The notes: generated by a model from the letters alone, not told the origin. Shown: positions 44,799-53,603, numbered from the stretch's first letter. The stretch is 64,000 nt of DNA from an uncultured Lachnospiraceae bacterium (GCA_910585545.1 CAJUFN010000003.1:4754-68753), one strand, 5' to 3'. A program made the numbers and translations.

Positions 44799-44829
44799 AC
44801 TATAAACTATGACGTAATGTCAGAGTCAA
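44799..44829 (-). promoter_or_regulatory. Long-spacer MerR-type promoter
   Basis: On the minus strand TTGACT (44824-44829) and TATAGT (44799-44804) are separated by 19 bases containing the near-palindrome TGACATTACGTCA, the underwound-promoter layout activated by MerR proteins. Confidence 0.85.
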
Positions 44830-45169
44830 TACTTTTTTCTAAATATTCTCCTAGATGATTATTTTAAATCATGAAAATATTCAATTTCAAAAATTCCATA
44901 ACCACTCTATTTAATAATTTCTTTATACCACTTTAACGGAACAGTATCAACAACATCGGAACAACACTTTTCAAAATAACGGAACAATGCAGAATCCGTT
45001 TTATTCTAAAAAAGCACCTGCATAGCCGCATGATGCCTTCTACTCTCCTGGAAAAAGGAATTTGTACATATATAGTTTTCATCAGCTGGATCGTAGTTTT
45101 ACCATGAAAAATAAGTTCCGCATCAGATTTTTGGATTTCACTTGGAAGTATAATAATTCTCCATGCATG
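44830..45169. other. Gap with three CGGAACA repeats, no gene
   Basis: Between the MerR promoter and the Fic relic there is no convincing gene. CGGAACA occurs at 44937-44943, 44957-44963 and 44980-44986 in the same direction, with start-to-start distances of 20 and 23 bases. No promoter or hairpin is linked to them. Confidence 0.4.
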
Positions 45170-46047
45170 TTAATAACTAATCCTAAAGTAATCCAAATAT
45201 GCTTTATATCTATCCTGTGCCATCAAGCAAGTATCTGTCAGATAGCCTTTCTCATTGTTCCATTCCTTTAACCCACGGTAATAGAACATTTTTAAATTAT
45301 CTTCGATGATGAACGGAACAATATTGTATTTCAGACACTCCTTGAACATAATCAGTCTACCCACACGACCATTCCCATCCTGGAATGGATGAATTCGTTC
45401 AAACTTCACATGGAAGTCCAGAATATCTTCAAAAGTCTTTTCTTCTTTTCCGTTGTACTCTGTCAACAGAGCTTTCATTTTATCGGCTACTTCTTCCGGA
45501 AGTACTGTATCCATACCACCAACTTCGTTCGGCATTTTTTTATAATCGCCAACAGCAAACCAATCCTTTCTGGAATCACTGGTTCCGTTCTTCAGGATCA
45601 GATGAAGTTCTTTTATGGACTTCTCTGTCAGTGTCGCTTTTGCATTGTCGATAATCATATCAATACAACGGAAGTGATTTGCTGTTTCAATCACATCATC
45701 CACATTCAGCACTTCTTTTTCTACACCGATAGTGTTAGTTTCAAAAATATATCTGGTCTGATCATGGGTAAGGCAGCTGCCTTCGATACGATTAGAGTTG
45801 TATGTCAAATCTGGTAAATTCCGCCGGAATATTTACTTGCTTTCTGTTCTTGCAGAATATTTAGCAATGTAATCGGCTGCTCTTTCTTCTTATTGGAGCG
45901 CTCCGGTTTCTCTGCATTTTCAGGAATATTCCAAGTCTTGCCGGTAAGAAACGCTCCATTTACTCGTCCCTGTGCACAGTAATTTCTAACACTGCGCTCC
46001 GACACATCCCATTTCTTAGCTATTTCAGTAACTGAAAGGTATCGCAT
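45170..46047 (-). pseudogene. Frameshifted HTH-Fic protein
   Basis: The 5' frame (46047 to 45805) encodes a helix-turn-helix (YLSVTEIAKKWDVSERSVRNYCAQGRV) and a linker ending ASKYSGGIYQI, then stop. The next frame, shifted by one, continues at once as LTYNSNRIEGSCLTHDQTRY and carries a complete Fic core: the inhibitory-type S-x-x-x-E-G in NSNRIEGS and the active motif HPFQDGNGRVGR. The join is about at 45805-45815. In intact relatives, as I recall them, the two halves read through as one protein of about 285 residues; a small deletion explains the break. Fic enzymes AMPylate proteins. The Fic part alone has a TTG start without a site, so expression is doubtful. Confidence 0.85.
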
Positions 46048-46060
46048 CTGCTCTTCTCCG

Positions 46061-46451
46061 TCATAAATCAACTCTAAATTTAAACTTCATTACGATATAG
46101 TATACCACGTTATCGGCAAAAATCTCAACATTTTTATATTTAATTTGCATGTTTTTTGCCGTTATTGGAATTATATATATTATCTCAATAAAGCCATTCA
46201 TTCCTTTCTTTATCAAATATATCTCTCTAAATGCTTCATAATCCGCTTTCGAGATTTGATGCTGTTCTCCTGCATTCTGTTTGCTTATGGAATATGTTCT
46301 TTCACTGCATCCAGCAAATATGCAAATCTCCATCAACAAATCCAATACCAACCGCTTGATATTGTTTTAATTTATAAGCATACTTTCCATCGGCAAGATA
46401 TTCTTTCACTAAACCAATAAAAAATGTTTCTATAAGTAACAATTCAATCAT
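46061..46451 (-). pseudogene. Small frameshifted gene of unknown function
   Basis: From an ATG at 46451 the frame reads MIELLLIETFFIGLVKEY, then ADGKYAYKLKQYQAVGIGFVDGDLHI, and stops soon after. If one T is added in the ATTTGC run near 46315 the reading continues in the other frame as FAGCSERTYSISKQNAGEQ and further. Both halves look protein-like and join cleanly, so a one-base deletion (or a sequencing slip) is likely. The family is not recognised. Its start lies within the edge of the duplicated segment. Confidence 0.45.
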
Positions 46452-46516
46452 AGCAGATTTGTTTAAGAAAGCGTACAAGAAAGAGTCTTGAATTCAAGGA
46501 ATTTATGTGAAGCGGG

Positions 46517-46700
46517 TTGGACACGGATGCGCAAAACTATACGGATATGCCCACTCGTTGGAAAAAATTTGTGAGGTTGCAAGCTGAAAAGTCCAATTTT
46601 TTCAAACTTTTGCGAGATTATGGGGTATAAAGCTTGTTGTGTAGACATTCATGACCAATACGATGGGCATAGGAAGTCTGTGAAATGAAAAAATGTCCAA
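46517..46700. repeat. Dispersed hairpin-rich element, copy B
   Basis: A 184-bp element bounded by TTGGACA (46517-46523) and TGTCCAA (46694-46700). Inner stems include CGGAT against GTCTG and TATGCCCA against TGGGCATA, with TCGTTGG opposite CCAATACGA. Compared with copy C, paired positions change together or to G-U pairs. It is within the duplicated segment. Confidence 0.85.
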
Positions 46701-46746
46701 CAGCACTAGGCAAGGATCAACCACATATGGAATGTCTTTTCATCAA

Positions 46747-46785
46747 AAGAAGCTGCTGTGCAAAGGTCTCACACACCAGCTTCTT
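46747..46785 (-). terminator. Terminator of the small membrane protein gene, copy 1
   Basis: AAGAAGCTG (46747-46755) and CAGCTTCTT (46777-46785) form a stem extended by TGTG/CACA; T-rich sequence follows on the minus strand. It is placed 10 bases after the stop. Confidence 0.75.
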
Positions 46786-46794
46786 TTTCCAAAA

Positions 46795-47349
46795 CTATCT
46801 TTTAAAATGATCTTTCAATGTCGGTACTGCTCCAAGTGCCGTAAAGAGGTAAATCATCCCCAAATCTTTATAGTACATTCCACTATCAATCGCACCTTCA
46901 CTAAGCAGCATCGGTACCGACATAAACGATGTTATGGCATCCACTTCGTATACTTCTGCCACTAAAAGTGCATACGTAGCCCAGTTACTAAGATATACCA
47001 TCACAATCATAAGTACCGCACAGATGACAATTGCTTTTACGCTGAATCCCTTGCCAAGTATCTGATAGCCTTTCAAAGCACAGAATCCCATAATCACACC
47101 GGAAATAGAAGCTATGTATCCCCACTGACCAAGCAATACAATACATACCGCACCAATCAATGTTCCTGCAAATGCTCCAATAATTCCAAGCACCACTCTT
47201 TCCTTCGACGCTTCCTGTACATTCGGTGCTGCAGAATAATTTGCATCATACTCATAGTTCACTGTTTCTGTTCCATTTCCTGCATTGTCCATCTGTCTGT
47301 TTTCATTTGTTCTTTCATTCCATTCATTCATGTTCTTTTGTTCACTCAT
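46795..47349 (-). CDS. Small membrane protein, copy 1
   Basis: A 184-residue protein with a polar, Asn/Glu-rich N-terminal tail (1-47) and four predicted helices (about 50-72, 76-95, 100-122, 158-176 region). The family is not recognised. It is almost identical to the protein encoded at 50724-51284; differences cluster in the tail (for example R for T at 13 and a missing Glu-Thr pair). GGAGGACAAAAGA precedes the ATG. It lies in the polymorphic toxin locus but no toxin-immunity link can be shown. Confidence 0.8.
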   Translation of the reverse strand: MSEQKNMNEWNERTNENRQMDNAGNGTETVNYEYDANYSAAPNVQEASKERVVLGIIGAFAGTLIGAVCIVLLGQWGYIASISGVIMGFCALKGYQILGKGFSVKAIVICAVLMIVMVYLSNWATYALLVAEVYEVDAITSFMSVPMLLSEGAIDSGMYYKDLGMIYLFTALGAVPTLKDHFKR

Positions 47350-47509
47350 TCTTTTGTCCTCCTCTTGTTTTTACTCATTTTTTCAAACCTATTCCCACAA
47401 TTCTGAAAACTATAACAACACACTCCTCTCCATGATCATACTCTTCATTAAAATTTCTCTTCCCTGTCGCATAAAAAATGGTCCCTCACCAATGCATAAA
47501 TTCCTAATA

Positions 47510-48085
47510 CTACTTAATATACTTCAGCCAAATTTTATATTTTTCATACAATCGCTTATAGTTTAATTCTTTAACAGAATGACACGTACAATTTATCACA
47601 ATTGCTCTGGGATCTAATGCTCCTCCCGTAAATCCAAGTAATACTGGCATATTAACAGAAACCATGTTTCTAGGCTTTGTATAATATCCCCAATATATTT
47701 TTGGTGCATTATTCCTGACCATCACCTCCGCAAAATATATGGCAACATCCATCGCTATATTACACGTACTTAATGCCAACTGTTCTTCTGGAACATAAGG
47801 TCGCATCCAGTATACTTCTTCTTCCCTTTCCTTTTCTATCTCCTCTGTAGAACGCGGTTCTACAACAATCTTTCCTTCATACCACTCCCAAAGCTTTATC
47901 AGAGACTCCGGCGTAAAGTCGAATGAAATATCTTCTCTTTCTTGATAAACTAAGTTCTGCAAATATTCAATTCTTTCTTCCCTCTGCTCCAAATACCACC
48001 GAAAATATTGTTCTGCTTCTTTTTTTGTAAAATTAACTCCGGCTGCTTGAACGTCTATAGGTGATTTTATTACCCTTTGTTTCAT
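47510..48085 (-). CDS. Hypothetical protein in the immunity-gene cluster
   Basis: A 191-residue soluble protein, rich in Glu/Lys/Tyr, with no signal peptide. It contains FTKKEAEQYFRWYLEQREERI early on and a central block QLALSTCNIAMDVAIYFAEVMVRNN (about 103-127) with a final IVINCTCHSVKELN. The family is not recognised. Its place between an orphan RHS tip and the duplicated segment, among small non-secreted genes, suggests an immunity role. The start lacks a clear ribosome binding site. Confidence 0.65.
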   Translation of the reverse strand: MKQRVIKSPIDVQAAGVNFTKKEAEQYFRWYLEQREERIEYLQNLVYQEREDISFDFTPESLIKLWEWYEGKIVVEPRSTEEIEKEREEEVYWMRPYVPEEQLALSTCNIAMDVAIYFAEVMVRNNAPKIYWGYYTKPRNMVSVNMPVLLGFTGGALDPRAIVINCTCHSVKELNYKRLYEKYKIWLKYIK

Positions 48086-48134
48086 ATTATTTTAATCACT
48101 CTCTTTAGTCTTTAACAACATTTTCCCAAGTTTA

Positions 48135-48452
48135 TCATACTACTGTCCGAACAAGAATATTTAAATCTTTTATTTGCTCCCGTACAGCTTCCAAAAAAAT
48201 TTTTCCCTGTTCAGGAATTTCATATTTACAATAAATTTCTATAATAAATTTTTGAAATGTTATGTCTTTATACATTTCCTCATATTGTTTCTCTTCAATA
48301 AACAGAATATAAGAATTTAGCTTATTCTTCCATAAATCTAAATGTTTTTCTATATTCCTCCATTTTACATGGTCACTCACCATCAATACCAAGGCATCCT
48401 CTTCCTTCGAAATTCCAACTCCATCTATTTTATGTACATCTTTAATTGACAT
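48135..48452 (-). CDS. DUF6572-like small protein
   Basis: A 105-residue protein starting MSIKDVHKIDGVGISKEED and continuing LVLMVSDHVKWRNIEKHLDLWKNKLNSYI, which resembles the DUF6572 family as I remember it. These small cytosolic proteins often stand among RHS/toxin immunity genes. AAAGGG lies 11 bases before the ATG. The function is unknown. Confidence 0.7.
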   Translation of the reverse strand: MSIKDVHKIDGVGISKEEDALVLMVSDHVKWRNIEKHLDLWKNKLNSYILFIEEKQYEEMYKDITFQKFIIEIYCKYEIPEQGKIFLEAVREQIKDLNILVRTVV

Positions 48453-48472
48453 AATAATTATTCCCTTTCCTG

Positions 48473-49117
48473 CTAAATCCTATTACGTATTTTCCAATAT
48501 AACACCCTACACTTATGTAATACTGAAGGTTTCTTAGCCACCCAGTCAAAGAAATCTCTTCCTTCGTTTTCAAAACCACCTGATTTCCCAGCCTTTAATT
48601 CTTTTGCTGCAAGTTCCTTTGCCTTTTCCTCCATTCCCATGTCTATGTAAGCCAATACTTTTAATGTACTTGAATATATGATTTCATCATGTTGCATAAC
48701 ATAGTCATTTACGGAGTTCTTTCTTAGAAATTCACACTTCCTTTCTTCAGCCTGTTTAAATATTTTTTCGGCATAGTACTCCACATTTCCTGTTATCATC
48801 CAAAATTCTTGGGCTATCATAATTTTAGGTGCTGAAAAAGCTCCAACCGCTCTCAAAGATTCCGGTTCATTACAATTGGATTCCATATTCATAATCTTCC
48901 AGAAAATGTTATCATATGAATAATTCTTTATATATACATTATAATCAAAATTGTGAGTGTCCATTCCTGCAATAAAACCATATGAGATACAGACAAACAC
49001 TTCTCCTTCTCTCTTAAAAAGTCTTTGATCACGATGCCCATATCCCCTCTCTTTCCCCAGCGCCCTCATTGTTTTAATAAATTCCTTCTCAAGCTCTTTC
49101 ATTTCTTTCCATTTCAC
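48473..49117 (-). CDS. Putative immunity protein of the orphan RHS toxin
   Basis: A 214-residue soluble protein. It has an N-terminal DUF4304-like look (KEMKELEKEFIKTMRALG, then FKREGEVFVCISYGF) and a helical C-terminal half with ALLK-type repeats (about 125-175). The nearest upstream feature on the same strand is the orphan RHS tip with its nuclease domain, 305 bases away; the first gene after such a tip is usually its immunity gene. The start is a GTG at 49117 with GGGAGG 8 bases upstream; the longer ATG form would start inside that site. Family not firmly recognised. Confidence 0.65.
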   Translation of the reverse strand: MKWKEMKELEKEFIKTMRALGKERGYGHRDQRLFKREGEVFVCISYGFIAGMDTHNFDYNVYIKNYSYDNIFWKIMNMESNCNEPESLRAVGAFSAPKIMIAQEFWMITGNVEYYAEKIFKQAEERKCEFLRKNSVNDYVMQHDEIIYSSTLKVLAYIDMGMEEKAKELAAKELKAGKSGGFENEGRDFFDWVAKKPSVLHKCRVLYWKIRNRI

Positions 49118-49422
49118 CCTGTTCACCTCCCATGGCATTTTTGAACATCCACGTAAACTCCAAATGTCCGAACCCCTGCCTTTTTATCGTTTTTCTTTTC
49201 TCACAAACGGGAAAAATAACTTAAATTCATTAAAAAAACTATTAACATTTTCTCTGGATTTTATAATGCGTTTATTAAACAAATTAACATATAGGTTACA
49301 AAACGAAGCCAGAATGGGGAATCTGCCTTTACACAGATGTCCCCATGAAACAGCTTCCTATAATACTATGTAAAGCCTCCCTGTTATCTTAAATTGTATC
49401 AATTATTTACAAATCTGCAACA

Positions 49423-50370
49423 TCAAAATAATGGTCTAATAACTTTAACTGCCGTTCCGATATCTATAGAATATCCACCCGTAAATATTCCTTTTCCTCT
49501 TCCAACTACTGTTGCACCATGCTTCAAAATTTCTGCGAATGCCACTTCTTGATTTTTCCTTAATGGTGCTGTCCAAGAAGATTTAAATTCGTGAATAACC
49601 ACATTTCCATTTTTTTCAAGCCCTATAGCGTCTAGTCTTGTTCTCTTTCCTGACGGTGTTCTTACTGTTATCTGTTTTTGTGCCTCTGCATATTTTTTCT
49701 GGAATTGAGCAAACTTCTTGTTTTCAAACGCGGCTCCTCTTCTCCTATTCTTTTCCAGAATTTCTGCTTTAGATTTTCCTCGATTGGAGAATCTTACAAT
49801 TTTTTCCTTACCTTTCGATACAGCCTGCTTCACCTTTGAAACTGTCTTTTTAACTGCTTTTTTCGGCTTTTCCATTGCCTTTTTTACTTTGGATATCTTC
49901 GTCTTACTTGGCAGTTTCTTCTTTATTACCTTAACTGCTTTCTTGGCAACTTTAGCAACCTTTGGTCCCACGACTACCCCGACTACTGCTCCGCCTATTG
50001 CACAGCCTGCGATGATCGCTACCTTCTTCCAGCCTTTTGCCTTGGTCTTCTTCGCAATCTTGCTTCCTGCAAAGATACCTGCCGCTGCTCCGACAATTCC
50101 ACCGACAATTCTGGAAATGGCGATATGTCCGCTTGGGTCTTCGTAGTTTACCGGGTTGTTTGCACAATATGTATACAGGTGAAGCGTGGATGGCTTCTTA
50201 ATATTTCCGCGGTAGCTGTCGCGGCTTAGGAATCTTCCGTCTTCCGGATCATAGTATCTGGCATTTAGATTGTAAAATCCTGCACTTCTATCATAGATAG
50301 CTTCATTATAACCGATTTCGTTATAGAAGTCTGTGTTTCCGTAAATATTTGTTTGTCCAAAGGCAACAGT
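49423..50370 (-). pseudogene. Orphan RHS C-terminal tip with PD-(D/E)XK nuclease toxin
   Basis: An open frame of 315 codons without a start codon until a GTG at 49971. It begins inside the RHS core (TNIYGNTDFYNEIGYNEAIYD, then RYYDPEDGRFLSRDSYRG) and matches the main RHS gene for about 545 bases, through the Gly-rich pre-toxin and the Lys-rich linker, up to SKVKQAVSKGK. There it diverges into a different toxin domain: GAAFENKKF, RTPSGKRTRLDAIG, VIHEFKSSWTAPL, an intact D...E-x-K nuclease pattern. It lacks signal peptide and YD shell, so it is a displaced tip kept in reserve. A TGA precedes it at the border with the duplicated segment. Confidence 0.88.
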
Positions 50371-50443
50371 TCAACCATAGTAGATTGGTTTAAGAAAGCA
50401 TGTCGGAAAGCAGCTTGAATTCAAGAAATTTATGTGAAGCGGG

Positions 50444-50627
50444 TTGGACACAGATGCGCAAAACTATATGGATATGCCCACTCGTTGGGAAAAATTTGCG
50501 AAGTTGCAAGCTGAAAAGTCCAATTTTTTCAAACTTTTGCGAGATTTTGGGGTATAAAGCTTGTTATATGGACATCCATGACCAATATGGTGGGCATAGG
50601 AAATCTGCGAAGTAAAAAAATGTCCAA
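50444..50627. repeat. Dispersed hairpin-rich element, copy C
   Basis: 184 bp from TTGGACA (50444-50450) to TGTCCAA (50621-50627). Paired segments are CAGAT with ATCTG, and TATGCCCAC with GTGGGCATA near the outer ends. The centre keeps AAGCTGAAAAGTCC and a T run followed by GGGGTATAAAGCTT. Confidence 0.85.
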
Positions 50628-50675
50628 CAGCCCATAAGCGAGGATTTCACCACATATGGAATATCCTTTCATCAA

Positions 50676-50714
50676 AAGAAGCTACTGTGCAAAGATCTTA
50701 CACACCAGCTTCTT
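50676..50714 (-). terminator. Terminator of the small membrane protein gene, copy 2
   Basis: AAGAAGCT and AGCTTCTT form the base of a stem with a TGTG/CACA extension, in the same place as in copy 1. Confidence 0.7.
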
Positions 50715-50723
50715 TTTCAAAAA

Positions 50724-51284
50724 CTATCTTTTAAAATGATCTTTCAATGTCGGTACTGCTCCAAGCGCCGTAAAAAGGTAAATCATCCCCAAATCTTTAT
50801 AGTACATTCCACTATCAATCGCACCTTCACTAAGCAGCATCGGTACCGATCTAAACGATGTTATGGCGTCCACTTCGTATACTTCTGCCACTAAAAGCGC
50901 ATACGTAGCCCAGTTGCTAAGATATACCATCACAATCATAAGTACCGCACAAATGACAATTGCTTTTACGCTGAATCCCTTGCCAAGTATCTGATAACCT
51001 TTCAAAGCACAGAATCCCATAATCACACCGGAAATGGAAGCTATGTATCCCCACTGACCAAGCAGTACAATACACACTGCACCAATCAATGTTCCTGCAA
51101 ATGCTCCAATAATTCCAAGCACCACGCTTTCCTTCGACGCTTCCTGTACATTCGATGTTGCAGAATAATTTGCATCATACTCATAGTTCACTGTTTCTGT
51201 TTCTGTTCCATTTCCTGCTCTGTCCATCTGCCCGTTTTCATTTGTTGTTTCATTCCATTCATTCATGTTCTTTTGTTCACTCAT
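50724..51284 (-). CDS. Small membrane protein, copy 2
   Basis: A 186-residue near-copy of the protein at 46795-47349 with the same four helices. It differs by a few residues (a Glu-Thr insertion in the tail, S for R before VVLGI, R for M before SVPMLL). The start at 51284 has GGAGG 8 bases upstream; a 13-residue upstream extension has no site. Family unknown. Both copies seem intact, which argues that they are useful or that the duplication is recent. Confidence 0.8.
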   Translation of the reverse strand: MSEQKNMNEWNETTNENGQMDRAGNGTETETVNYEYDANYSATSNVQEASKESVVLGIIGAFAGTLIGAVCIVLLGQWGYIASISGVIMGFCALKGYQILGKGFSVKAIVICAVLMIVMVYLSNWATYALLVAEVYEVDAITSFRSVPMLLSEGAIDSGMYYKDLGMIYLFTALGAVPTLKDHFKR

Positions 51285-51324
51285 TCTTTTGTCCTCCTCT
51301 TGTTTTCCTGTTTTCATCCACAAA

Positions 51325-51792
51325 TCAGCTTTCTATCTTGTCCCATACCTCCCTTTCCTCCAGAACAATGTGTCCACTCCAAGGAATACGTATAAACACG
51401 ACTTCCCCGTTTCTCAAATAACGCGTTCTTGCAGAGCTCGCTATCCCAAAACGATATATTTCCCCATCTGTCCCCTCAACCTTTATCTCTTTCTCTTCAG
51501 TCTTATATGGAACAATCGCATATTCATATGGCACCTTTGGCTCATCCTTAAATTCATTCATTGTTTTTCGGAATATATATGCACAAAATATAAGCCCAGC
51601 ACTTCCCAAACCACCTATCACAAAAGACAGATTTTTATACTCCTCTATAACTCCAATATATATTACACCTGTACATAATATCATCAGCGGTACACCCGCC
51701 AAAAGCATAAAACACATTCTCCTCAACAGTTTATACTTATACTCCTGATATTTTATACTTGTTTTTATGCTCATCTGTTGTAATCGTTCCAT
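51325..51792 (-). CDS. Membrane protein of unknown function
   Basis: A 155-residue protein with two membrane helices (about 26-50 and 57-75) and a cytosolic or external C-terminal beta domain (about 90-150) ending in HIVLEEREVWDKIES. The C-terminal motif is similar in style to the end of the 441-residue protein upstream (TETMETWDYISVPKE), so they may be related partners. AGGAGG is 8 bases before the ATG. Family not recognised. Confidence 0.75.
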   Translation of the reverse strand: MERLQQMSIKTSIKYQEYKYKLLRRMCFMLLAGVPLMILCTGVIYIGVIEEYKNLSFVIGGLGSAGLIFCAYIFRKTMNEFKDEPKVPYEYAIVPYKTEEKEIKVEGTDGEIYRFGIASSARTRYLRNGEVVFIRIPWSGHIVLEEREVWDKIES

Positions 51793-51825
51793 TCTAATTC
51801 CTCCTAACCTTGTCCTTTTGTCCTC

Positions 51826-53151
51826 TTACTCCTTTGGTACTGATATGTAATCCCACGTCTCCATAGTCTCAGTAAACGTCTTTCCTTTTGCTTTTGTTCG
51901 AACGATCACAACCAAAGTGCCATCCTTAGCCTTTACTTCATCGTCAAACTCCATTTTACAAATTTCCTCCTGACCATCCGTATAGACAAATATTTTTTCT
52001 TCATGAATATCCAACATTGTTACCGCATATTCCACTCCATACTCCGCTGCCGATTGAAGCCACCCATTCTTTTTGGCAAATCTTCGAAACAGAAGGATTG
52101 GCGTGATTAGGAAAAGAAGAATTACACCTCCTGTAATCAGCCATTTCACTTGAGAATCCATAAGCGTAACCACTATAAAGGCACCCATACTCCAAGTAAT
52201 TTCCAATGCTAACAACATTTCATTTCGTTCTCTTTTCTTCTTGGCATATTTATACTCGCAGTATCTCTTTGCTCTCGTATAATTTAATGTTTGGAACTGT
52301 ACCAACTGCCTTTGCTGTTCTTCTTTTAACTTTGCTGCTTTCTCTTCAATTTCAGCCTCCTTTTTAGCTTTTTTGCGCTCGTCCGTCCACACATACCCTC
52401 GTTTTTCTAATAAATATAAGTATCTGCATACTTCTCCGACTCCATACAACACACACAAAGCATATCCTACTATATTACCAATTAACATACTTTTAACTGG
52501 TATCCAAACCCAGCCCCATAACAATATCGAAAACATACTTGATCCACAATGCCACAGCTTCCAAAAAACAATGCCTTTTCTTGTCATGCAACGTATTTTT
52601 CTGTTTCGTATATATTGCACGAAATGAATCAGTACCATTGTCATTATTATAATGGTCATGGTACCCCTATCTGTTGCAACATCTCCCCAAATATAAGGTC
52701 CCTCTTTCTCATAATCTGTCTCTATACCGTTTATCTTAACCGGAATACTATAAGCTATGTATTCTCTTACTTCTACCTGATCTCCCACTTCTATATTTTT
52801 TGAAGCTAACTGATCAAATACTTTTTCCTTCTGCGTATCAGAATCTATACACACTACCATATAACCATTGAAATCTCCCAACGATATGCCATACTGATAT
52901 TTTTTACATTCTGTTACAACTCCTTGATATACTTCATAAACTTCATTCACACTCGCAGGTATCTGCAAAAGCATTGTTCCCATCATAATTATCACCAAAA
53001 GAGGACCGCCAACCATCCATCTGCTTTTTCCTGGATTCTTTTTACTTTCCTCAACTGTGTCTTTCATATAACTTTGAGCTGAGAGCCAAAGAGGAACCGC
53101 CATCACTTGAACAAATGTAAGTATATAAGATCCCATTCGATAAACCTGCAT
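51826..53151 (-). CDS. Multi-helix membrane protein of unknown function
   Basis: A 441-residue protein with about six helices: one near 10-28, one near 48-68, a pair near 165-240 and a pair near 315-350. An extracytoplasmic loop lies at about 70-160 (VYEVYQGVVTECKKYQYGIS). A charged coiled segment (about 255-305, rich in Lys/Glu/Ala) precedes the last pair. A C-terminal beta domain of about 85 residues ends with TWDYISVPKE. Such genes accompany RHS loci in Lachnospiraceae, perhaps as delivery or immunity factors; this is inference. The start has AGGAGG 14 bases upstream, so an internal start is possible. Confidence 0.72.
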   Translation of the reverse strand: MQVYRMGSYILTFVQVMAVPLWLSAQSYMKDTVEESKKNPGKSRWMVGGPLLVIIMMGTMLLQIPASVNEVYEVYQGVVTECKKYQYGISLGDFNGYMVVCIDSDTQKEKVFDQLASKNIEVGDQVEVREYIAYSIPVKINGIETDYEKEGPYIWGDVATDRGTMTIIIMTMVLIHFVQYIRNRKIRCMTRKGIVFWKLWHCGSSMFSILLWGWVWIPVKSMLIGNIVGYALCVLYGVGEVCRYLYLLEKRGYVWTDERKKAKKEAEIEEKAAKLKEEQQRQLVQFQTLNYTRAKRYCEYKYAKKKRERNEMLLALEITWSMGAFIVVTLMDSQVKWLITGGVILLFLITPILLFRRFAKKNGWLQSAAEYGVEYAVTMLDIHEEKIFVYTDGQEEICKMEFDDEVKAKDGTLVVIVRTKAKGKTFTETMETWDYISVPKE

Positions 53152-53249
53152 TATACTTTTCTCTTCCTCCTCAAAATCAGACTACTTTTAAATACTAATA
53201 CTTTTTATTTTCTTGCCTTGTAAGATCCCAGATTAATCCGGATGTAAAA

Positions 53250-53603
53250 TCAAATACGTCTTATCAATTCATTCTTTTTTCTTACAAGAAAATCATACAC
53301 TTTTTTAAGTATCCTTTTTTCATTTTCTTCTCTCGTATGCTCAGTAGGATTATAATCATCTTTTATTGGCATGTAAGAAATAAACTTTTCCATATCCTCG
53401 GGATAATCAAAATCGGCATAAATTACATCCAATTTACTAGATAATTCCTCAAAACTTAATTTTTCATTTAATAAGCTTTTGATTATACAATATTGCCACT
53501 TTATTGATGTTGCCTTACTTTGTGTATTGTGCTCTCTGTCTAAAATTTTTTCAATAATTTCGATTGCACTTAAAATATCATCATTAATCCACGCTAATTC
53601 CAT
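53250..53603 (-). pseudogene. Truncated DUF2247-like immunity gene
   Basis: A 117-codon frame with VIYADFDYPEDMEKFISYMPIKDDYNP, the signature I recall for DUF2247, a family of about 160-170 residues seen among RHS immunity genes. The frame is open for 15 more codons upstream (to 53648), reading a sensible LEFSDDYSEELM, and is then stopped by TGA. The N-terminal quarter is therefore missing. The ATG at 53603 has GGAG only 3 bases away. Expression of a short form cannot be excluded. Confidence 0.55.

Larger units (their letters stand above)
46443..47371. repeat. Segmental duplication, copy 1
   Basis: About 929 bp that recur at 50368-51306 with high identity. The unit holds a short lead sequence, a dispersed hairpin element, a terminator and a complete small membrane-protein gene. 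It ends just beyond the gene's ribosome binding site, where both copies diverge. Confidence 0.9.
50368..51306. repeat. Segmental duplication, copy 2
   Basis: About 939 bp matching 46443-47371. Its left border coincides with the broken 5' end of the orphan RHS tip (50370), which suggests the same recombination event made both. Confidence 0.9.

Noticed and set aside
25250..46440. Complete integrative element or prophage
   Set aside because: No integrase, transposase, relaxase or phage structural gene was found, and no tRNA-type attachment site; described as an accessory island only.
49952..50167. A 71-codon frame (MCKQPGKLRR...) and its twin at 55353-55568
   Set aside because: Both are shadow frames over the RHS core, where the correct frame gives the conserved RHS motif.
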